Positions 37,780 to 47,165 of a stretch of DNA of 64,000 nt are shown piece after piece. Position numbers and translations under genes: made by a program. This DNA comes from Rhizobacter sp. GTDB lineage: Bacteria; Pseudomonadota; Gammaproteobacteria; Burkholderiales; Burkholderiaceae_C. Each line of letters starts with the position of its first letter. Positions within the stretch are counted from its first letter, which is position 1. The notes below the pieces were generated by a model. It had not been told where the DNA came from. It saw only the letters and a list, made by a program, of their open reading frames with translations, and searched no databases. The stretch spans positions 1,054,001 through 1,118,000 of the forward strand of contig JAHBZQ010000001.1 in assembly GCA_019635355.1 (NCBI GenBank), written 5' to 3'.

Positions 37780-38091
37780 ATGCACCGCGTCATCCACCTC
37801 CAGCCTGAAGCGCCGGTGAAACCGGCGCTGGGCGAGGCCTGCAATGGTTGCGGGGTGTGTTGCACGGCCGTGCCATGCCCGGTGGGCATGGTGGTGAGCC
37901 GCCGGCGCCGTGGTGCCTGCGACGCGCTGGTGTGGGTGGACAGCGCGCGGCAGTACCGCTGCGGCGTGGTGAGCGAGCCGCAGCGTTACGTCAAGGGACG
38001 TTGGCTGGCCCAGTTGCTGGGCCGGGCCGCGCGGCGGCTGATCGCCGCGGGCAAAGGCTGCGACTGCAGCCTGTCAGTCGAGACTATTTGA
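37780..38091 (+). CDS. YkgJ-like small cysteine-cluster protein
   Basis: The ATG at 37780 gives 103 residues beginning MHRVIHLQPEAPVKP. The core is GEACNGCGVCCTAVPCP, followed by C-D-A-L-V-W and a C-x-C near the end, in total nine Cys. The C-x-x-C-x-x-C-C pattern is that of the YkgJ/UPF0153 metal-binding family, whose function is not established. In-frame codons upstream to 37702 are open but carry no ribosome site or family similarity. It converges on the nitronate monooxygenase-like gene, with 14 bp between stops. Confidence 0.72.
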   Translation: MHRVIHLQPEAPVKPALGEACNGCGVCCTAVPCPVGMVVSRRRRGACDALVWVDSARQYRCGVVSEPQRYVKGRWLAQLLGRAARRLIAAGKGCDCSLSVETI

Positions 38092-38105
38092 AGAAAGCGG
38101 CCTGA

Positions 38106-39062
38106 TCAGGCGATCGCCGCCAGGCGCTCCCGCGCGGCGGTGTACTCGCTGGCCAGGCGCGCCACGAGTTCACGCGTCGGCAGCACCTTCTTGACGGCGC
38201 CGATCCCCTGGCCCGAACCCCAGATGTCCTTCCAGGGCTTCACGCGGTTGCTGCCGAAGCTCATGGCGCTGGCGTCGCTGGTGGGCAGGTTGTCGGGGTC
38301 GAGGCCGGCATTGCGGATCGACGGGGCGAGGTAGTTGCCGTGCACGCCGGTGAAGAGGTTGCTGTAGACGATGTCGTCGGAGGTGCCATCGACGATCGAC
38401 TGCTTGTAGCGCTCGTCCGCACGAGCCTCTTCGGTCGCGATGAAGGCGGTGCCGATGTAGGCGAAGTCGGCGCCCATCGCTTGCGCCGCGAGCACGGCGG
38501 CGCCGTTGGCGATGGAGCCGCTCAGGGCCAGCGGGCCGTCGAACCACTCGCGGATTTCCTGGATCAGCGCAAACGGGCTCTTCACCCCCGCATGGCCGCC
38601 GGCCCCGGCCGCCACGGCGATCAGGCCATCGGCGCCCTTCTCGATCGCCTTGTGGGCGAACTTGTTGTTGATGATGTCGTGCAGCACCACGCCGCCCCAG
38701 CCATGCACCGCCTGGTTCACGTCTTCACGCGCGCCGAGCGAGGTGATGATGATGGGCACCTTGTACTTGGCGCACAGCGCCATGTCGTGCTCCAGCCGAT
38801 CGTTGCTCTTGTGCACGATCTGGTTGATGGCGAACGGCGCAGCGGGCTTGTCCGGGTTGGCCTTGTTGTAGGCCGCCAACGTCTCGGTGATCTCGGCCAG
38901 CCATTCGTCGAGCAGCTCTGCGGGGCGCGCATTGAGTGCGGGCATCGACCCCACCACGCCAGCCTTGCACTGCTCGATCACGAGCTTGGGGTTGCTGATG
39001 ATGAACAGCGGCGAGCCGATGATCGGCAGGGGCAGGTTCTGCAGGATGGGAGGCAGGGCCAC
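38106..39062 (-). CDS. Nitronate monooxygenase-like FMN enzyme
   Basis: This TIM-barrel flavoprotein of the 2-nitropropane dioxygenase / nitronate monooxygenase family oxidises alkyl nitronates. Some relatives act on enoyl-ACP or unknown substrates. The start is taken at GTG 39062, preceded by CCGGAGA, giving 318 residues beginning MALPPILQNLPLPIIGSPLF. Family motifs include VAAGAGGHAG (FMN phosphate-binding) and the GSIANGAAVLAAQAMGADFAYIGT strand. It lies 84 bp after an acyl-CoA dehydrogenase in the same direction. Similar enzymes often sit with acyl-CoA dehydrogenases, so a fatty-acid role is possible. Confidence 0.85.
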   Translation of the reverse strand: MALPPILQNLPLPIIGSPLFIISNPKLVIEQCKAGVVGSMPALNARPAELLDEWLAEITETLAAYNKANPDKPAAPFAINQIVHKSNDRLEHDMALCAKYKVPIIITSLGAREDVNQAVHGWGGVVLHDIINNKFAHKAIEKGADGLIAVAAGAGGHAGVKSPFALIQEIREWFDGPLALSGSIANGAAVLAAQAMGADFAYIGTAFIATEEARADERYKQSIVDGTSDDIVYSNLFTGVHGNYLAPSIRNAGLDPDNLPTSDASAMSFGSNRVKPWKDIWGSGQGIGAVKKVLPTRELVARLASEYTAARERLAAIA

Positions 39063-39146
39063 GGGGGGTCTCCGGATGATGTGGTCGTGAAGGCCGAGTG
39101 TGGAGCCCACACCTCGGCCATTGCAATCACTCGCGTGACAGAGCGA

Positions 39147-40940
39147 TCAGAACGATTCGAGCGCCAGGGCCGTCACGCTCTCGGCACCGTCGACGATCGC
39201 ATCGCGCTGGCCCGGCACGCGGCTCAGGATGTGCTCGGCGTAGAACTGCGCCGTGATCACCTTGGCCTGCAGGAAGGCGGCATCGCCCTCGCCTGCCTTG
39301 AGCTGCGACTCGGCCACCAGCAGCGCACGGCCGAGCTGCCAGCCGGCCATCACGTTGCCGGCGAGCATGAGGTACGGCACCGAGCCCGCGAACACGGCGT
39401 TCGGGTTGCCCTTGGTGCCACCGGCCACGAAGTCGACCACCTGCTCGAAGGCCACGCGGGCTGCACTCAGGCGCTTCAGCACCGCACGTGCGGCCACGCT
39501 GTCGCGCTTGCCGAGTTCGGCTTCGGTCTTGGCGATCTGCTGCGCGATGGCCTTGGCCGTTTGACCGCCGTCACGCGCGGTCTTGCGGCCCACGAGGTCA
39601 TTGGCCTGGATGGCGGTCGTGCCTTCGTAGATGGTGAGGATCTTCGCGTCGCGGTAGTACTGGGCCGCGCCGGTCTCTTCGATGAAGCCCATGCCGCCGT
39701 GCACCTGCACGCCCAGGCTCGTGACTTCCAGGCTCATCTCGGTGCTGTAGCCCTTCACCAGCGGCACCATGAATTCGTAGAAGGCCTGGTTCTGCTTGCG
39801 GACCTCGGCGTCGGGGTGCGCATGCGCGGCGTCGTAGGCCGCAGCGGCGGTGATGGCCATCGCCCGGCAGCCTTCGATCAGCGAGCGCATCGTCATCAGC
39901 ATGCGCTTCACGTCGGGGTGGTGAATGATGGGCGCGCTCTTGTTGATGGAGCCATCGACCGGGCGCGACTGGATGCGGTCTTTCGCATAAGCCACCGCCT
40001 TCTGGTACGCCCGCTCGGCCACCGCGATGCCCTGGATGCCCACCGCATAACGCGCGGCGTTCATCATGATGAACATGTATTCGAGGCCACGGTTCTCCTG
40101 GCCGACGAGGTAGCCGATCGCGCCGCCGTGGTCGCCGAACTGCAGCACGGCGGTCGGACTCGCCTTGATGCCCATCTTGTGCTCGATGCTCACGCAATGC
40201 GCATCGTTGCGCGCGCCGAGCGAGCCGTCGGCGTTGACCATGAACTTCGGCACGACGAAGAGGCTGATGCCCTTCACGCCTTCCGGCGCACCGGCCACGC
40301 GGGCCAGCACGAGGTGGACGATGTTCTCGGCCATGTCGTGCTCACCGTAGGTGATGAAGATCTTGGTGCCGAAGATCTTGTAGGTGCCGTCGGGCTGCGG
40401 CTCGGCGCGCGTGCGCACGAGCGCGAGGTCGGAGCCGGCCTGCGGCTCGGTGAGGTTCATCGTGCCGGTCCACTTGCCCGAGATCATGTTGGGCAGGTAG
40501 GTCGACTGCAGCTCGGGCGAGCCGGCGGTGAGCAGCGCTTCGATCGCGCCATCGGTGAGCAGCGGGCACAGCGCGAAGCTCATGTTGGCGCTGTTGAGCA
40601 TCTCGATGCAGGCCGCGCCGATGGTCTTGGGCAAGCCCTGGCCGCCGAACTCGGCGGGGTGCTGCAGGCCTTGCCAGCCGCCTTCGCCCAATTGGCGGAA
40701 CGCATCCTTGAAACCCGGCGTGGTGAAGACCTTGCCGTCTTTCCAGTACGAGGGGTTCTTGTCGCCTTCGAAGTTGAGCGGCGCCAGCACGTCCTGGTTG
40801 AACTTGGCCGATTCTTCGAGCACGGCTTGTGCGGTCTCCAGGCCGGCTTCTTCGAAGCCCGGCAGCTTGGCGACTTCTTCCAGACCGGCCAGCTCCTTCA
40901 TGCAGAACAGCATGTCTTTCACGGGGGCGAGGTAGCTCAT
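39147..40940 (-). CDS. Acyl-CoA dehydrogenase, long (about 600-residue) form
   Basis: This FAD enzyme introduces the 2,3-double bond in acyl-CoA and passes electrons to ETF. The ATG at 40940 follows AAGGAGATGCC, and the protein has 597 residues. An extra N-terminal segment and an extra C-terminal domain (about 470-597) surround the core. Core motifs are MNLTEPQAGSDL (FAD/substrate) and IYEGTTAIQANDL near the catalytic site, plus VQVHGGMGFIEE. The length class matches those annotated as DmdC- or AcdA-like. The chain-length preference is unknown. The etfBA operon lies directly upstream, separated by a terminator. Confidence 0.92.
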   Translation of the reverse strand: MSYLAPVKDMLFCMKELAGLEEVAKLPGFEEAGLETAQAVLEESAKFNQDVLAPLNFEGDKNPSYWKDGKVFTTPGFKDAFRQLGEGGWQGLQHPAEFGGQGLPKTIGAACIEMLNSANMSFALCPLLTDGAIEALLTAGSPELQSTYLPNMISGKWTGTMNLTEPQAGSDLALVRTRAEPQPDGTYKIFGTKIFITYGEHDMAENIVHLVLARVAGAPEGVKGISLFVVPKFMVNADGSLGARNDAHCVSIEHKMGIKASPTAVLQFGDHGGAIGYLVGQENRGLEYMFIMMNAARYAVGIQGIAVAERAYQKAVAYAKDRIQSRPVDGSINKSAPIIHHPDVKRMLMTMRSLIEGCRAMAITAAAAYDAAHAHPDAEVRKQNQAFYEFMVPLVKGYSTEMSLEVTSLGVQVHGGMGFIEETGAAQYYRDAKILTIYEGTTAIQANDLVGRKTARDGGQTAKAIAQQIAKTEAELGKRDSVAARAVLKRLSAARVAFEQVVDFVAGGTKGNPNAVFAGSVPYLMLAGNVMAGWQLGRALLVAESQLKAGEGDAAFLQAKVITAQFYAEHILSRVPGQRDAIVDGAESVTALALESF

Positions 40941-40971
40941 GGCATCTCCTTCGATATTGGTATGGGGCAAG

Positions 40972-41007
40972 AAAAAGCCCGTCGGCCTGGGTCGGGCGAA
41001 CGGGCTT
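40972..41007 (-). terminator. Intrinsic terminator of etfBA
   Basis: On the minus strand AAGCCCGT and ACGGGCTT form a stem around an 18-nt loop that can pair further, followed by TTTTTC. It lies between the etfA stop (41029) and the acyl-CoA dehydrogenase start (40940), so the downstream gene should have its own promoter or depend on read-through. Confidence 0.6.
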
Positions 41008-41028
41008 GCTGTCGTCGTTGTGTTGTGA

Positions 41029-41973
41029 TCAGAGCGCCTTCACCAGCTCGGGCACGGCGGTGAAGAGATCGGCCTCGAGACTGTAGTCAGCGACCGAGAA
41101 GATCGGCGCCTCGGGGTCTTTGTTGATGGCCACGATCACCTTGCTGTCCTTCATGCCGGCCAGGTGCTGGATGGCCCCCGAGATGCCGGCGGCGATGTAC
41201 AGCTGCGGCGCCACGATCTTGCCGGTCTGGCCGACCTGCAGGTCGTTGGGAGCGTAGCCCGCATCCACTGCGGCGCGGCTGGCCCCGATGGCGGCACCGA
41301 GCTTGTCAGCCAGAGGCGTCATCACCTCGACGAACTTCTCGCTGGAGCCCAGCGCCCGGCCACCGGAGACGATGATCTTGGCGGCGGTCAGCTCCGGGCG
41401 GTCGTTCTTGGCGATCTCGCTGCCCTGGAAGCTGCTCTTGCCGGAGTCGGCGGCAGCAGCGGCGGTTTCGATGGCGGCGCTGCCACCGGTGGCCGCTGCG
41501 GCATCGAAGCCGGTGGTGCGGACGGTGATGACCTTGACCTTGTCGGCACTCTGCACGGTGGCAATGGCGTTGCCGGCGTAGATCGGGCGCTCGAAGGTGT
41601 CGGCGCTGACGACCTTGGTGATGTCGCTGATCTGGCCGACGTCGAGCTTGGCGGCCACGCGCGGGGCGACGTTCTTGCCGCCGGCGGTGGCGGGGAAGAG
41701 GATGTGGCTGTAGTTGCCGGCCCCATTACCAACAAGCGCGAGCACCTGGGCCGCGACGTTCTCGGCCAGGCCGTGGTCGAGCTGGGCGCCGTCGGCGTGG
41801 ATCACCTTGGCGACGCCGGCGATGGCGGCAGCGGCCTTGGCGGCTTCACCGGCGTTGGCACCGGCGACGAGCACGTGCACATCACCACCAATGGCCGCCG
41901 CGGCGGTGACGGTGTTCAGGGTCGCGCCCTTGACGGACTTGTTGTCGTGTTCAGCGATGACGAGGGTGGTCAT
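41029..41973 (-). CDS. etfA: Electron transfer flavoprotein, alpha subunit
   Basis: EtfA holds the FAD that takes electrons from acyl-CoA dehydrogenases and passes them to ETF:quinone oxidoreductase. The 314 residues show the C-terminal FAD-binding fold: VSGGRALGSSEKF, GASRAAVDAGYAPNDLQVGQTG, and YIAAGISGAIQHLAGM. Length is normal. It follows etfB by 21 bp, and the pair form an operon closed by the terminator at 40972-41007. Confidence 0.97.
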   Translation of the reverse strand: MTTLVIAEHDNKSVKGATLNTVTAAAAIGGDVHVLVAGANAGEAAKAAAAIAGVAKVIHADGAQLDHGLAENVAAQVLALVGNGAGNYSHILFPATAGGKNVAPRVAAKLDVGQISDITKVVSADTFERPIYAGNAIATVQSADKVKVITVRTTGFDAAAATGGSAAIETAAAAADSGKSSFQGSEIAKNDRPELTAAKIIVSGGRALGSSEKFVEVMTPLADKLGAAIGASRAAVDAGYAPNDLQVGQTGKIVAPQLYIAAGISGAIQHLAGMKDSKVIVAINKDPEAPIFSVADYSLEADLFTAVPELVKAL

Positions 41974-41994
41974 GTTCTGTTCCTTCCCGTGTTC

Positions 41995-42744
41995 TTAGAT
42001 GACCTTGGAGACGTTCTTGAGCTTGTCGACCAGCGTGGCGACATCGGGCACCTTGATGCCGGCGCTGCGCTTGGGGGGCTCGGCGACCTTCAGGGTCTTG
42101 ATGCGCGGGGCGACGTCCACACCGAGGGCGTCGGGCTTGACGGTCTCCAGCGGCTTCTTCTTGGCCTTCATGATGTTGGGCAGCGTCACGTAACGCGGCT
42201 CGTTCAGGCGCAGGTCGGTGGTGACGACGGCGGGCAGCGTGAGCTTCAGGGTCTCGAGGCCGCCGTCGACTTCACGGGTCACGGTGGCCGAATCGGCGGC
42301 GAGCTCGACCTTGCTGGCGAAGGTGGCTTGCGGCAGGTCGGCCAAGGCCGCCAGCATCTGGCCGGTCTGGTTGCAGTCGTCGTCGATGGCTTGCTTGCCG
42401 AGGATCACGAGGCCGGGCTGTTCCTTGTCGACCAGGGCCTTGAGCAGCTTGGCGACGGCCAAGGGCTGCAACTCGGCATCGGTCTCGACCAGGATGCCGC
42501 GGTCGGCACCAATCGCCATCGCGGTGCGCAGGGTCTCCTGGCACTGGGCCGGGCCGGCCGACACGGCGATCACTTCGGTGACCACGCCTTTTTCCTTCAG
42601 ACGCACGGCTTCTTCCACCGCAATCTCGTCGAAGGGGTTCATGCTCATCTTGACGTTGGCGATGTCCACACCGCTGCCGTCACTCTTCACACGCACCTTC
42701 ACGTTGTAGTCCACCACTCGCTTGACGGCTACCAGCACTTTCAT
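41995..42744 (-). CDS. etfB: Electron transfer flavoprotein, beta subunit
   Basis: EtfB pairs with EtfA and binds AMP. The 249 residues begin MKVLVAVKRVVDYNVKVRVK and contain the recognition loop region VILGKQAIDDDCNQTGQMLAALADLPQ and the conserved ETLKLTLPAVVTTDLRLNEPRY. AGGAGA precedes the ATG by 8 bases. The upstream 163-bp gap to the divergent murI contains a perfect 14-bp palindrome that may be a regulator site. Confidence 0.97.
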   Translation of the reverse strand: MKVLVAVKRVVDYNVKVRVKSDGSGVDIANVKMSMNPFDEIAVEEAVRLKEKGVVTEVIAVSAGPAQCQETLRTAMAIGADRGILVETDAELQPLAVAKLLKALVDKEQPGLVILGKQAIDDDCNQTGQMLAALADLPQATFASKVELAADSATVTREVDGGLETLKLTLPAVVTTDLRLNEPRYVTLPNIMKAKKKPLETVKPDALGVDVAPRIKTLKVAEPPKRSAGIKVPDVATLVDKLKNVSKVI

Positions 42745-42820
42745 CGCACGTATCTCCTAGAGACATTGAAGACGGGGGCTTCGTTTTTTTGCCGCTCTCT
42801 TCTTTGAATCGGCGAAAAAA

Positions 42821-42834
42821 CGAACGATCGTTCG
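42821..42834. promoter_or_regulatory. Perfect palindrome, candidate TetR-type operator between etfB and murI
   Basis: CGAACGATCGTTCG is a perfect 14-bp palindrome flanked by A/T-rich runs (AAAAAA before, CTTTCT after). It lies 77-90 bp upstream of the etfB ATG and 74-87 bp upstream of the murI ATG. Symmetric CGAACG/CGTTCG sites are typical of TetR-family repressors, several of which control acyl-CoA catabolism. The regulator is not in the window, so this remains inference. Confidence 0.5.
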
Positions 42835-42907
42835 CTTTCTGGATTGTCTCACGATCTCGCGCTGCCGCAAACGTGCATTCCTCTCGCGCTGCTAGACTGC
42901 GCGCCCC

Positions 42908-43708
42908 ATGAACCCCACCCGGACCCCACTTGTCGGCGTGTTCGATTCCGGGGTAGGCGGCCTGTCGGTGTTGAAGGCCCTACACGCCCAGCTGCCCTCG
43001 CACGATCTTCTGTATGTCGCCGACTCGGCCCATGCGCCCTACGGCGAGCGCAGCGACGACTACATCAGCCAGCGCACCCACCGCATCGCGAGCCACTTGC
43101 TCGCCGAAGGCGCGAGCCTGCTCGTCATCGCCTGCAACACCGCCACCGCGGTGGCCGCGGCGAGCCTGCGCGAGCGGTGGCCGCAGGTGCCCATCGTCGC
43201 AGTCGAGCCTGGCGTGAAGCCAGCCGTCGCGCTCACCCACAACGGCCACATCGGCGTGATGGCCACGCCGGCCACGCTGCGCAGCGAGAAGTTCAAGCAC
43301 CTGCTGAGCGCCCACGGCGCGGGCATCGCGGTGCACCTGCAGCCCTGCCCGGGCCTCGCGGGCCAGATCGAAAAGGGCATTCACGACGACCCGGCGCTGC
43401 TCGCGCTGATCGAACAGTTCACCGCGCCACTCAAGGAAGCGCACGTCGACACCGTGGTGCTCGGCTGCACGCACTACCCGTTCGTGCATGCGCAGATCCA
43501 GGCCGCGTTGGGCAAGAACGTCACGCTCGTCGACACCGCCGAAGCCGTTGCACGCCAAGCCGCTCGTCTGCTGCATGAGCCCGAGCCGACCTCGTCCCGC
43601 CCTCGCCAAGTGCACCTGCAAACCACGGGCGATGCCTCGCGCCTGAAGACCTTGGCGGCGCGGTGGTTGACGTTCGACTGCGACGTGGCGCACGCGCCGG
43701 GTCTCTGA
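42908..43708 (+). CDS. murI: Glutamate racemase
   Basis: MurI makes D-glutamate for peptidoglycan. The 266 residues have the N-terminal FDSGVGGLSVL (catalytic Asp region), YVADSAHAPYGER, and the two catalytic Cys in IACNTAT (about residue 78) and GCTHYPF (about 189). Length is normal. It is divergent from etfB and its stop lies 1 bp from the stop of the convergent histidine kinase. A TAGACT hexamer just before the ATG could be a -10, but it would leave a 3-nt leader, so I do not call it. Confidence 0.97.
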   Translation: MNPTRTPLVGVFDSGVGGLSVLKALHAQLPSHDLLYVADSAHAPYGERSDDYISQRTHRIASHLLAEGASLLVIACNTATAVAAASLRERWPQVPIVAVEPGVKPAVALTHNGHIGVMATPATLRSEKFKHLLSAHGAGIAVHLQPCPGLAGQIEKGIHDDPALLALIEQFTAPLKEAHVDTVVLGCTHYPFVHAQIQAALGKNVTLVDTAEAVARQAARLLHEPEPTSSRPRQVHLQTTGDASRLKTLAARWLTFDCDVAHAPGL

Positions 43709-43709
43709 G

Positions 43710-45082
43710 TCACCCCGCCGCGGGCAGCGAGAGGCGCGCACTCAGCCCCCCTGAAGGTGCACTGCCGAGCGTGAGGTCGCCGCCGTAGAGGCGAGCCAGG
43801 TCGACCACGATCGCCAGCCCCAGCCCGCTGCCGGGCAGGCGCTCGTCGAGCCGCACGCCGCGTTGCAGCACCGCCGCGCGCTGCTCGGGCACGATGCCGG
43901 GGCCATCGTCGTCGACGGTGATCTGCAGCCACGGCCCTTCGCGCAGCGCCCGCACGGCCACCGCGGTGCGGGCGCTGCGGCAGGCGTTGTCGAGCAGGTT
44001 GCCGAGCATCTCCTGCAGGTCCTGCTCCTCGCCCGCGAAGGCGAGATCGGGCGGCACGCCCTCGGCCCCGAGGTCGAGGTGGCGATCGGCGTGCAGCCGG
44101 TCCATCACGCGCAGCAGGCCGGCGAGCACCGGCCCGAGCACGGTGCGCTGGCCCGGCACGTGCTGCGTGGCCGCCGCGCGGGCGCGGGCCAGGTGCCACT
44201 GCAGCTGGCGCTCGGCCAGCCCGACCTGCTCGCCCACGAGCGCCGTGAAGTCCGACGGCGGCGCCTCGCGCGCCGCCTGCCCGAGCACGGCCAGCGGCGT
44301 CTTCAGGGCATGCGCGAGGTTGCCCGTCTGGGCACGGGCGCGCTGCACCACCTCGGCATTGCGGTCGAGCACGCCGTTGAACTCGTCGATGAGCGGCTGC
44401 ACCTCGGCGGGAAAGCGCCCTGCCAGCCGCTGCTCGCGGCCGTCACGCACGCGCTGCAGGCCGCGCTGCATGGCCTTGAGCGGCGCCAGGCCCACCGCCA
44501 CCTGCGCCAGCGCCGCGAGTGCGAGCAGCACCCCGAGCCCCACGAGCGAGGCAGCCAGCACGCCGCTGAAACGGTCGATCGCCGCCGAGGCCTCCTGCAG
44601 GTCGCCGGCGACGATCAAGCGCCATCGCGACCCGGCCGGCTGCTGCGCCTGCACCGAGCGCTCGGCTGCGCGCAGCGCCTCCGCGCGCGGGCCGGCCAGC
44701 TCGTGCCGGTGGATCGCACCGTCGGCGAGCGCATCGTCGGGCAGTTGCAGCTCGGCGTCCCACAGCGAGCGCGAGCGCAGGGCCGCACGGCGTTCGCCCG
44801 CGGCGGGCGGCAGGCGCTCCACCTGCCAGTAGAGGCCGGAATACGGCTTCTCGAAACGGGGGTCGCTCATGCCCCGCAGGGCGATGACGGGCCGGCCCTC
44901 GGCATCGAACTCGAGGCGCGCGGTGAGCTGGTCGAGCTGCTGCGACAAGGCGGTGTCGAACTGCTGCCGCACGTGCTCGCGAAAGAGCCCCGCCAGCCAC
45001 CCGTGCGCGCCGGCCAGCGCCAGCACGAGCGTGGCGAGCGTGGCGCCCAGCAGCCGCAGGCGCAGCGAGCTGCCGCGCGCGC

Positions 45083-45086
<4 letters not shown>
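43710..45086 (-). CDS. Membrane sensor histidine kinase of the cytochrome-linked two-component system
   Basis: The protein has 458 residues, with GTG start at 45086. Transmembrane helices lie at about 11-33 and 176-200, enclosing a ~140-residue periplasmic sensor domain. A HAMP-like linker follows, then an H-box GNLAHALKTPLAVL with phospho-acceptor His259, the N-box LGNLLDNACRSA (about 365), and the ATP-lid motifs DDDGPGI and GSGLGLAIV. The HALKTPLA-type H-box resembles the PhoQ/QseC-like kinases. Its start overlaps the response-regulator stop by 4 bp. The neighbouring PepSY and cytochrome genes suggest a redox- or ligand-linked signal, which cannot be read from sequence. Confidence 0.93.
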
Positions 45087-45742
<656 letters not shown>

Positions 45743-45755
45743 GGCGACGAGGGTA

Positions 45756-46085
45756 TCAGTGCGGCTTTCGCGGGCGCTGCTTGCTTCGCAGCACCTCGCC
45801 GGTCGCGGCATCGACCTCGAGCTTGACGAGCCTGCCGCCCGCCTGCAGGAGCTTGATCTCGTAGACCCAGCGGCCGTCTTCGGACTCGAGCTCGACCTCC
45901 AGCACCTCGCCGGGGTGGCTGCGCGCCACGCGCTCCAGCACCGTCTTGAGCGGCAGCACCTCGCCGGCCTGCACGGCTGCGCGTGCACGGTCGTGGTCGC
46001 CGTCGGCCCGTGCCGGGGCGCTGGCCAGCAGCGTGGCCGCCAGCACCAAGAGGGCGGCGGGCAATCGCGAGCGAGAGGTGTTCAC
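45756..46085 (-). CDS. Small exported PepSY-domain protein
   Basis: The GTG at 46085 gives 109 residues: a signal peptide (about 1-27, ending APARA), a charged DGDHDRARAAV stretch, and a PepSY domain (about 45-105) with the strand pattern VLEVELESEDGRWVYEIKLL and LVKLEVDAATGEVL. Such single-PepSY proteins are frequently next to two-component systems and may modulate the sensor in the periplasm. The promoter's CAGAAT -10 candidate would place transcription start at the GTG itself, so this mRNA could be leaderless. An upstream start at 46163 is possible but would run through the operator. Confidence 0.82.
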   Translation of the reverse strand: MNTSRSRLPAALLVLAATLLASAPARADGDHDRARAAVQAGEVLPLKTVLERVARSHPGEVLEVELESEDGRWVYEIKLLQAGGRLVKLEVDAATGEVLRSKQRPRKPH

Positions 46086-46091
46086 GTGCGC

Positions 46092-46164
46092 ATTCTGCAA
46101 GGCCGAAGCTGAACGGCCGATGAACGCCGGCTTCAGCTTCCGTTCAAGCACGGCTTCGCACACT
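46092..46164. promoter_or_regulatory. Divergent promoter region with two symmetric 11-bp-phased TTCA repeats (candidate response-regulator operator)
   Basis: Reading leftward (minus strand), GTTCA at 46125-46121 and 46114-46110 are 11 bp apart and followed after 12 bp by CAGAAT (46097-46092). Reading rightward, CTTCA at 46131-46135 and GTTCA at 46142-46146 are 11 bp apart and followed after 12 bp by CACACT (46159-46164). The same layout, [G/C]TTCA-N6-GTTCA-N12 to a -10-like hexamer, therefore occurs on both sides. It fits an OmpR-family dimer site that activates both the PepSY/regulator/kinase operon and the cytochrome operon. Confidence 0.6.
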
Positions 46165-46194
46165 GGCCCGCATCAAACGCCCCGGAGCCTCGTC

Positions 46195-46611
46195 TTGAAG
46201 CCCACCTCGTTCCACCCCTTGATCGTCATGGCCGCGCTGGCCGCCAGCCTGTGCCTGCCCGCACTCGCGGCCGACACCAGCATCGCCCAGCAGCTCTCGC
46301 ACTGGAGCACACAAGCCGGCCAGCCCGGCAACGCCCAGCGCGGGCAGGCGTTCTTCGACAACCGGCATGGCGGCGAATGGTCGTGCAGCTCATGCCACGG
46401 CACGCCGCCCACCGCCGCGGGTCGGCACGCGAGCACCGGCAAGGCGATCGACCCGCTCGCGCCAGCCGCCAACCCGCGGGCCTTCACCGAATCGGCACGC
46501 GTGGAGAAGTGGTTCCGCCGCAATTGCAAAGACGTGCTCGCGCGCGAGTGCAGCCCGGCCGAGAAGGCCGACGTGCTGGCCTACCTCATGAGCCTCAAGC
46601 CACCGTTCTGA
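46195..46611 (+). CDS. shp: SHP-type high-spin monoheme cytochrome c (DUF1924)
   Basis: The start is read as TTG at 46195 with GGAG eight bases upstream, giving 138 residues. Earlier in-frame codons would extend into the operator. A signal peptide (LIVMAALAASLCLPALA) is followed by a mature domain with one heme site CSSCH, then W-F-R-R-N-C-K-D and R-E-C-S-P-A-E-K, whose two Cys match the disulfide of sphaeroides heme protein. SHP is a soluble periplasmic cytochrome c that can bind O2 or nitric oxide at the heme. The next two genes complete the known SHP / diheme cytochrome / cytochrome b cluster. Confidence 0.85.
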   Translation: MKPTSFHPLIVMAALAASLCLPALAADTSIAQQLSHWSTQAGQPGNAQRGQAFFDNRHGGEWSCSSCHGTPPTAAGRHASTGKAIDPLAPAANPRAFTESARVEKWFRRNCKDVLARECSPAEKADVLAYLMSLKPPF

Positions 46612-46626
46612 ACCAGGAGCCCCACC

Positions 46627-47136
46627 ATGAATGCCCTTCTGCCCCGTGCCCTGCTGGTGGCCAGCGTCGCGCTCGCCGCCGCGCACCCGGTGCTGGCCGA
46701 TGGCGGCCGATCGATGCCGCGCAGCGTGTTGCCCGCCTACACGCAGGAATGCGCGTCCTGCCACCTGGCCTATCCGCCCGGCATGCTGCCCGCGCGCTCA
46801 TGGCAGCGCGTGATGAACGGGCTCGACCGCCACTACGGCACCGACGCCTCGCTCGATGCCGCCACGGTGCAACAGCTCAGCACCTGGCTGCAGGCCTACG
46901 CCGGCACCTACAAGCGCGTGGCCGAAGAGCCGCCGCAAGACCGCATCACCCGCTCCGCCTGGTTCGAGCGCAAGCACCGCAAGGTGGAGCCCGTGGTGTG
47001 GCAACTACCGAGCGTGAAGAGCGCCGCCAACTGCGCGGCCTGCCACGCCGGTGCCGAGCAGGGCCGCTTCGACGACGACGACCTGCGCCTGCCCGCGGGG
47101 CTCACCGCCCGCCAGCGCCAGGCCTGGGCCGATTGA
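46627..47136 (+). CDS. dhc: Periplasmic diheme cytochrome c (DHC type)
   Basis: The 169 residues begin with a signal peptide (about 1-25, ending VLADG). Two heme-binding motifs follow, CASCH (about residue 43) and CAACH (about 138), with a helical region between. DHC is the expected electron partner of SHP. An AGGAG precedes the ATG by 8 bases, and the gene starts 15 bp after the shp stop. No other known cytochrome family explains the two-heme spacing in this context as well, but the call rests partly on neighbours. Confidence 0.83.
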   Translation: MNALLPRALLVASVALAAAHPVLADGGRSMPRSVLPAYTQECASCHLAYPPGMLPARSWQRVMNGLDRHYGTDASLDAATVQQLSTWLQAYAGTYKRVAEEPPQDRITRSAWFERKHRKVEPVVWQLPSVKSAANCAACHAGAEQGRFDDDDLRLPAGLTARQRQAWAD

Positions 47137-47165
47137 CCCAACGCACCCGCCACCAGGAGATGACG

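Noticed and set aside
42893..42898. TAGACT as the murI -10 element.
   Set aside because: It would put the start three bases before the ATG and has no -35 partner. Such hexamers are common near start codons in this genome.
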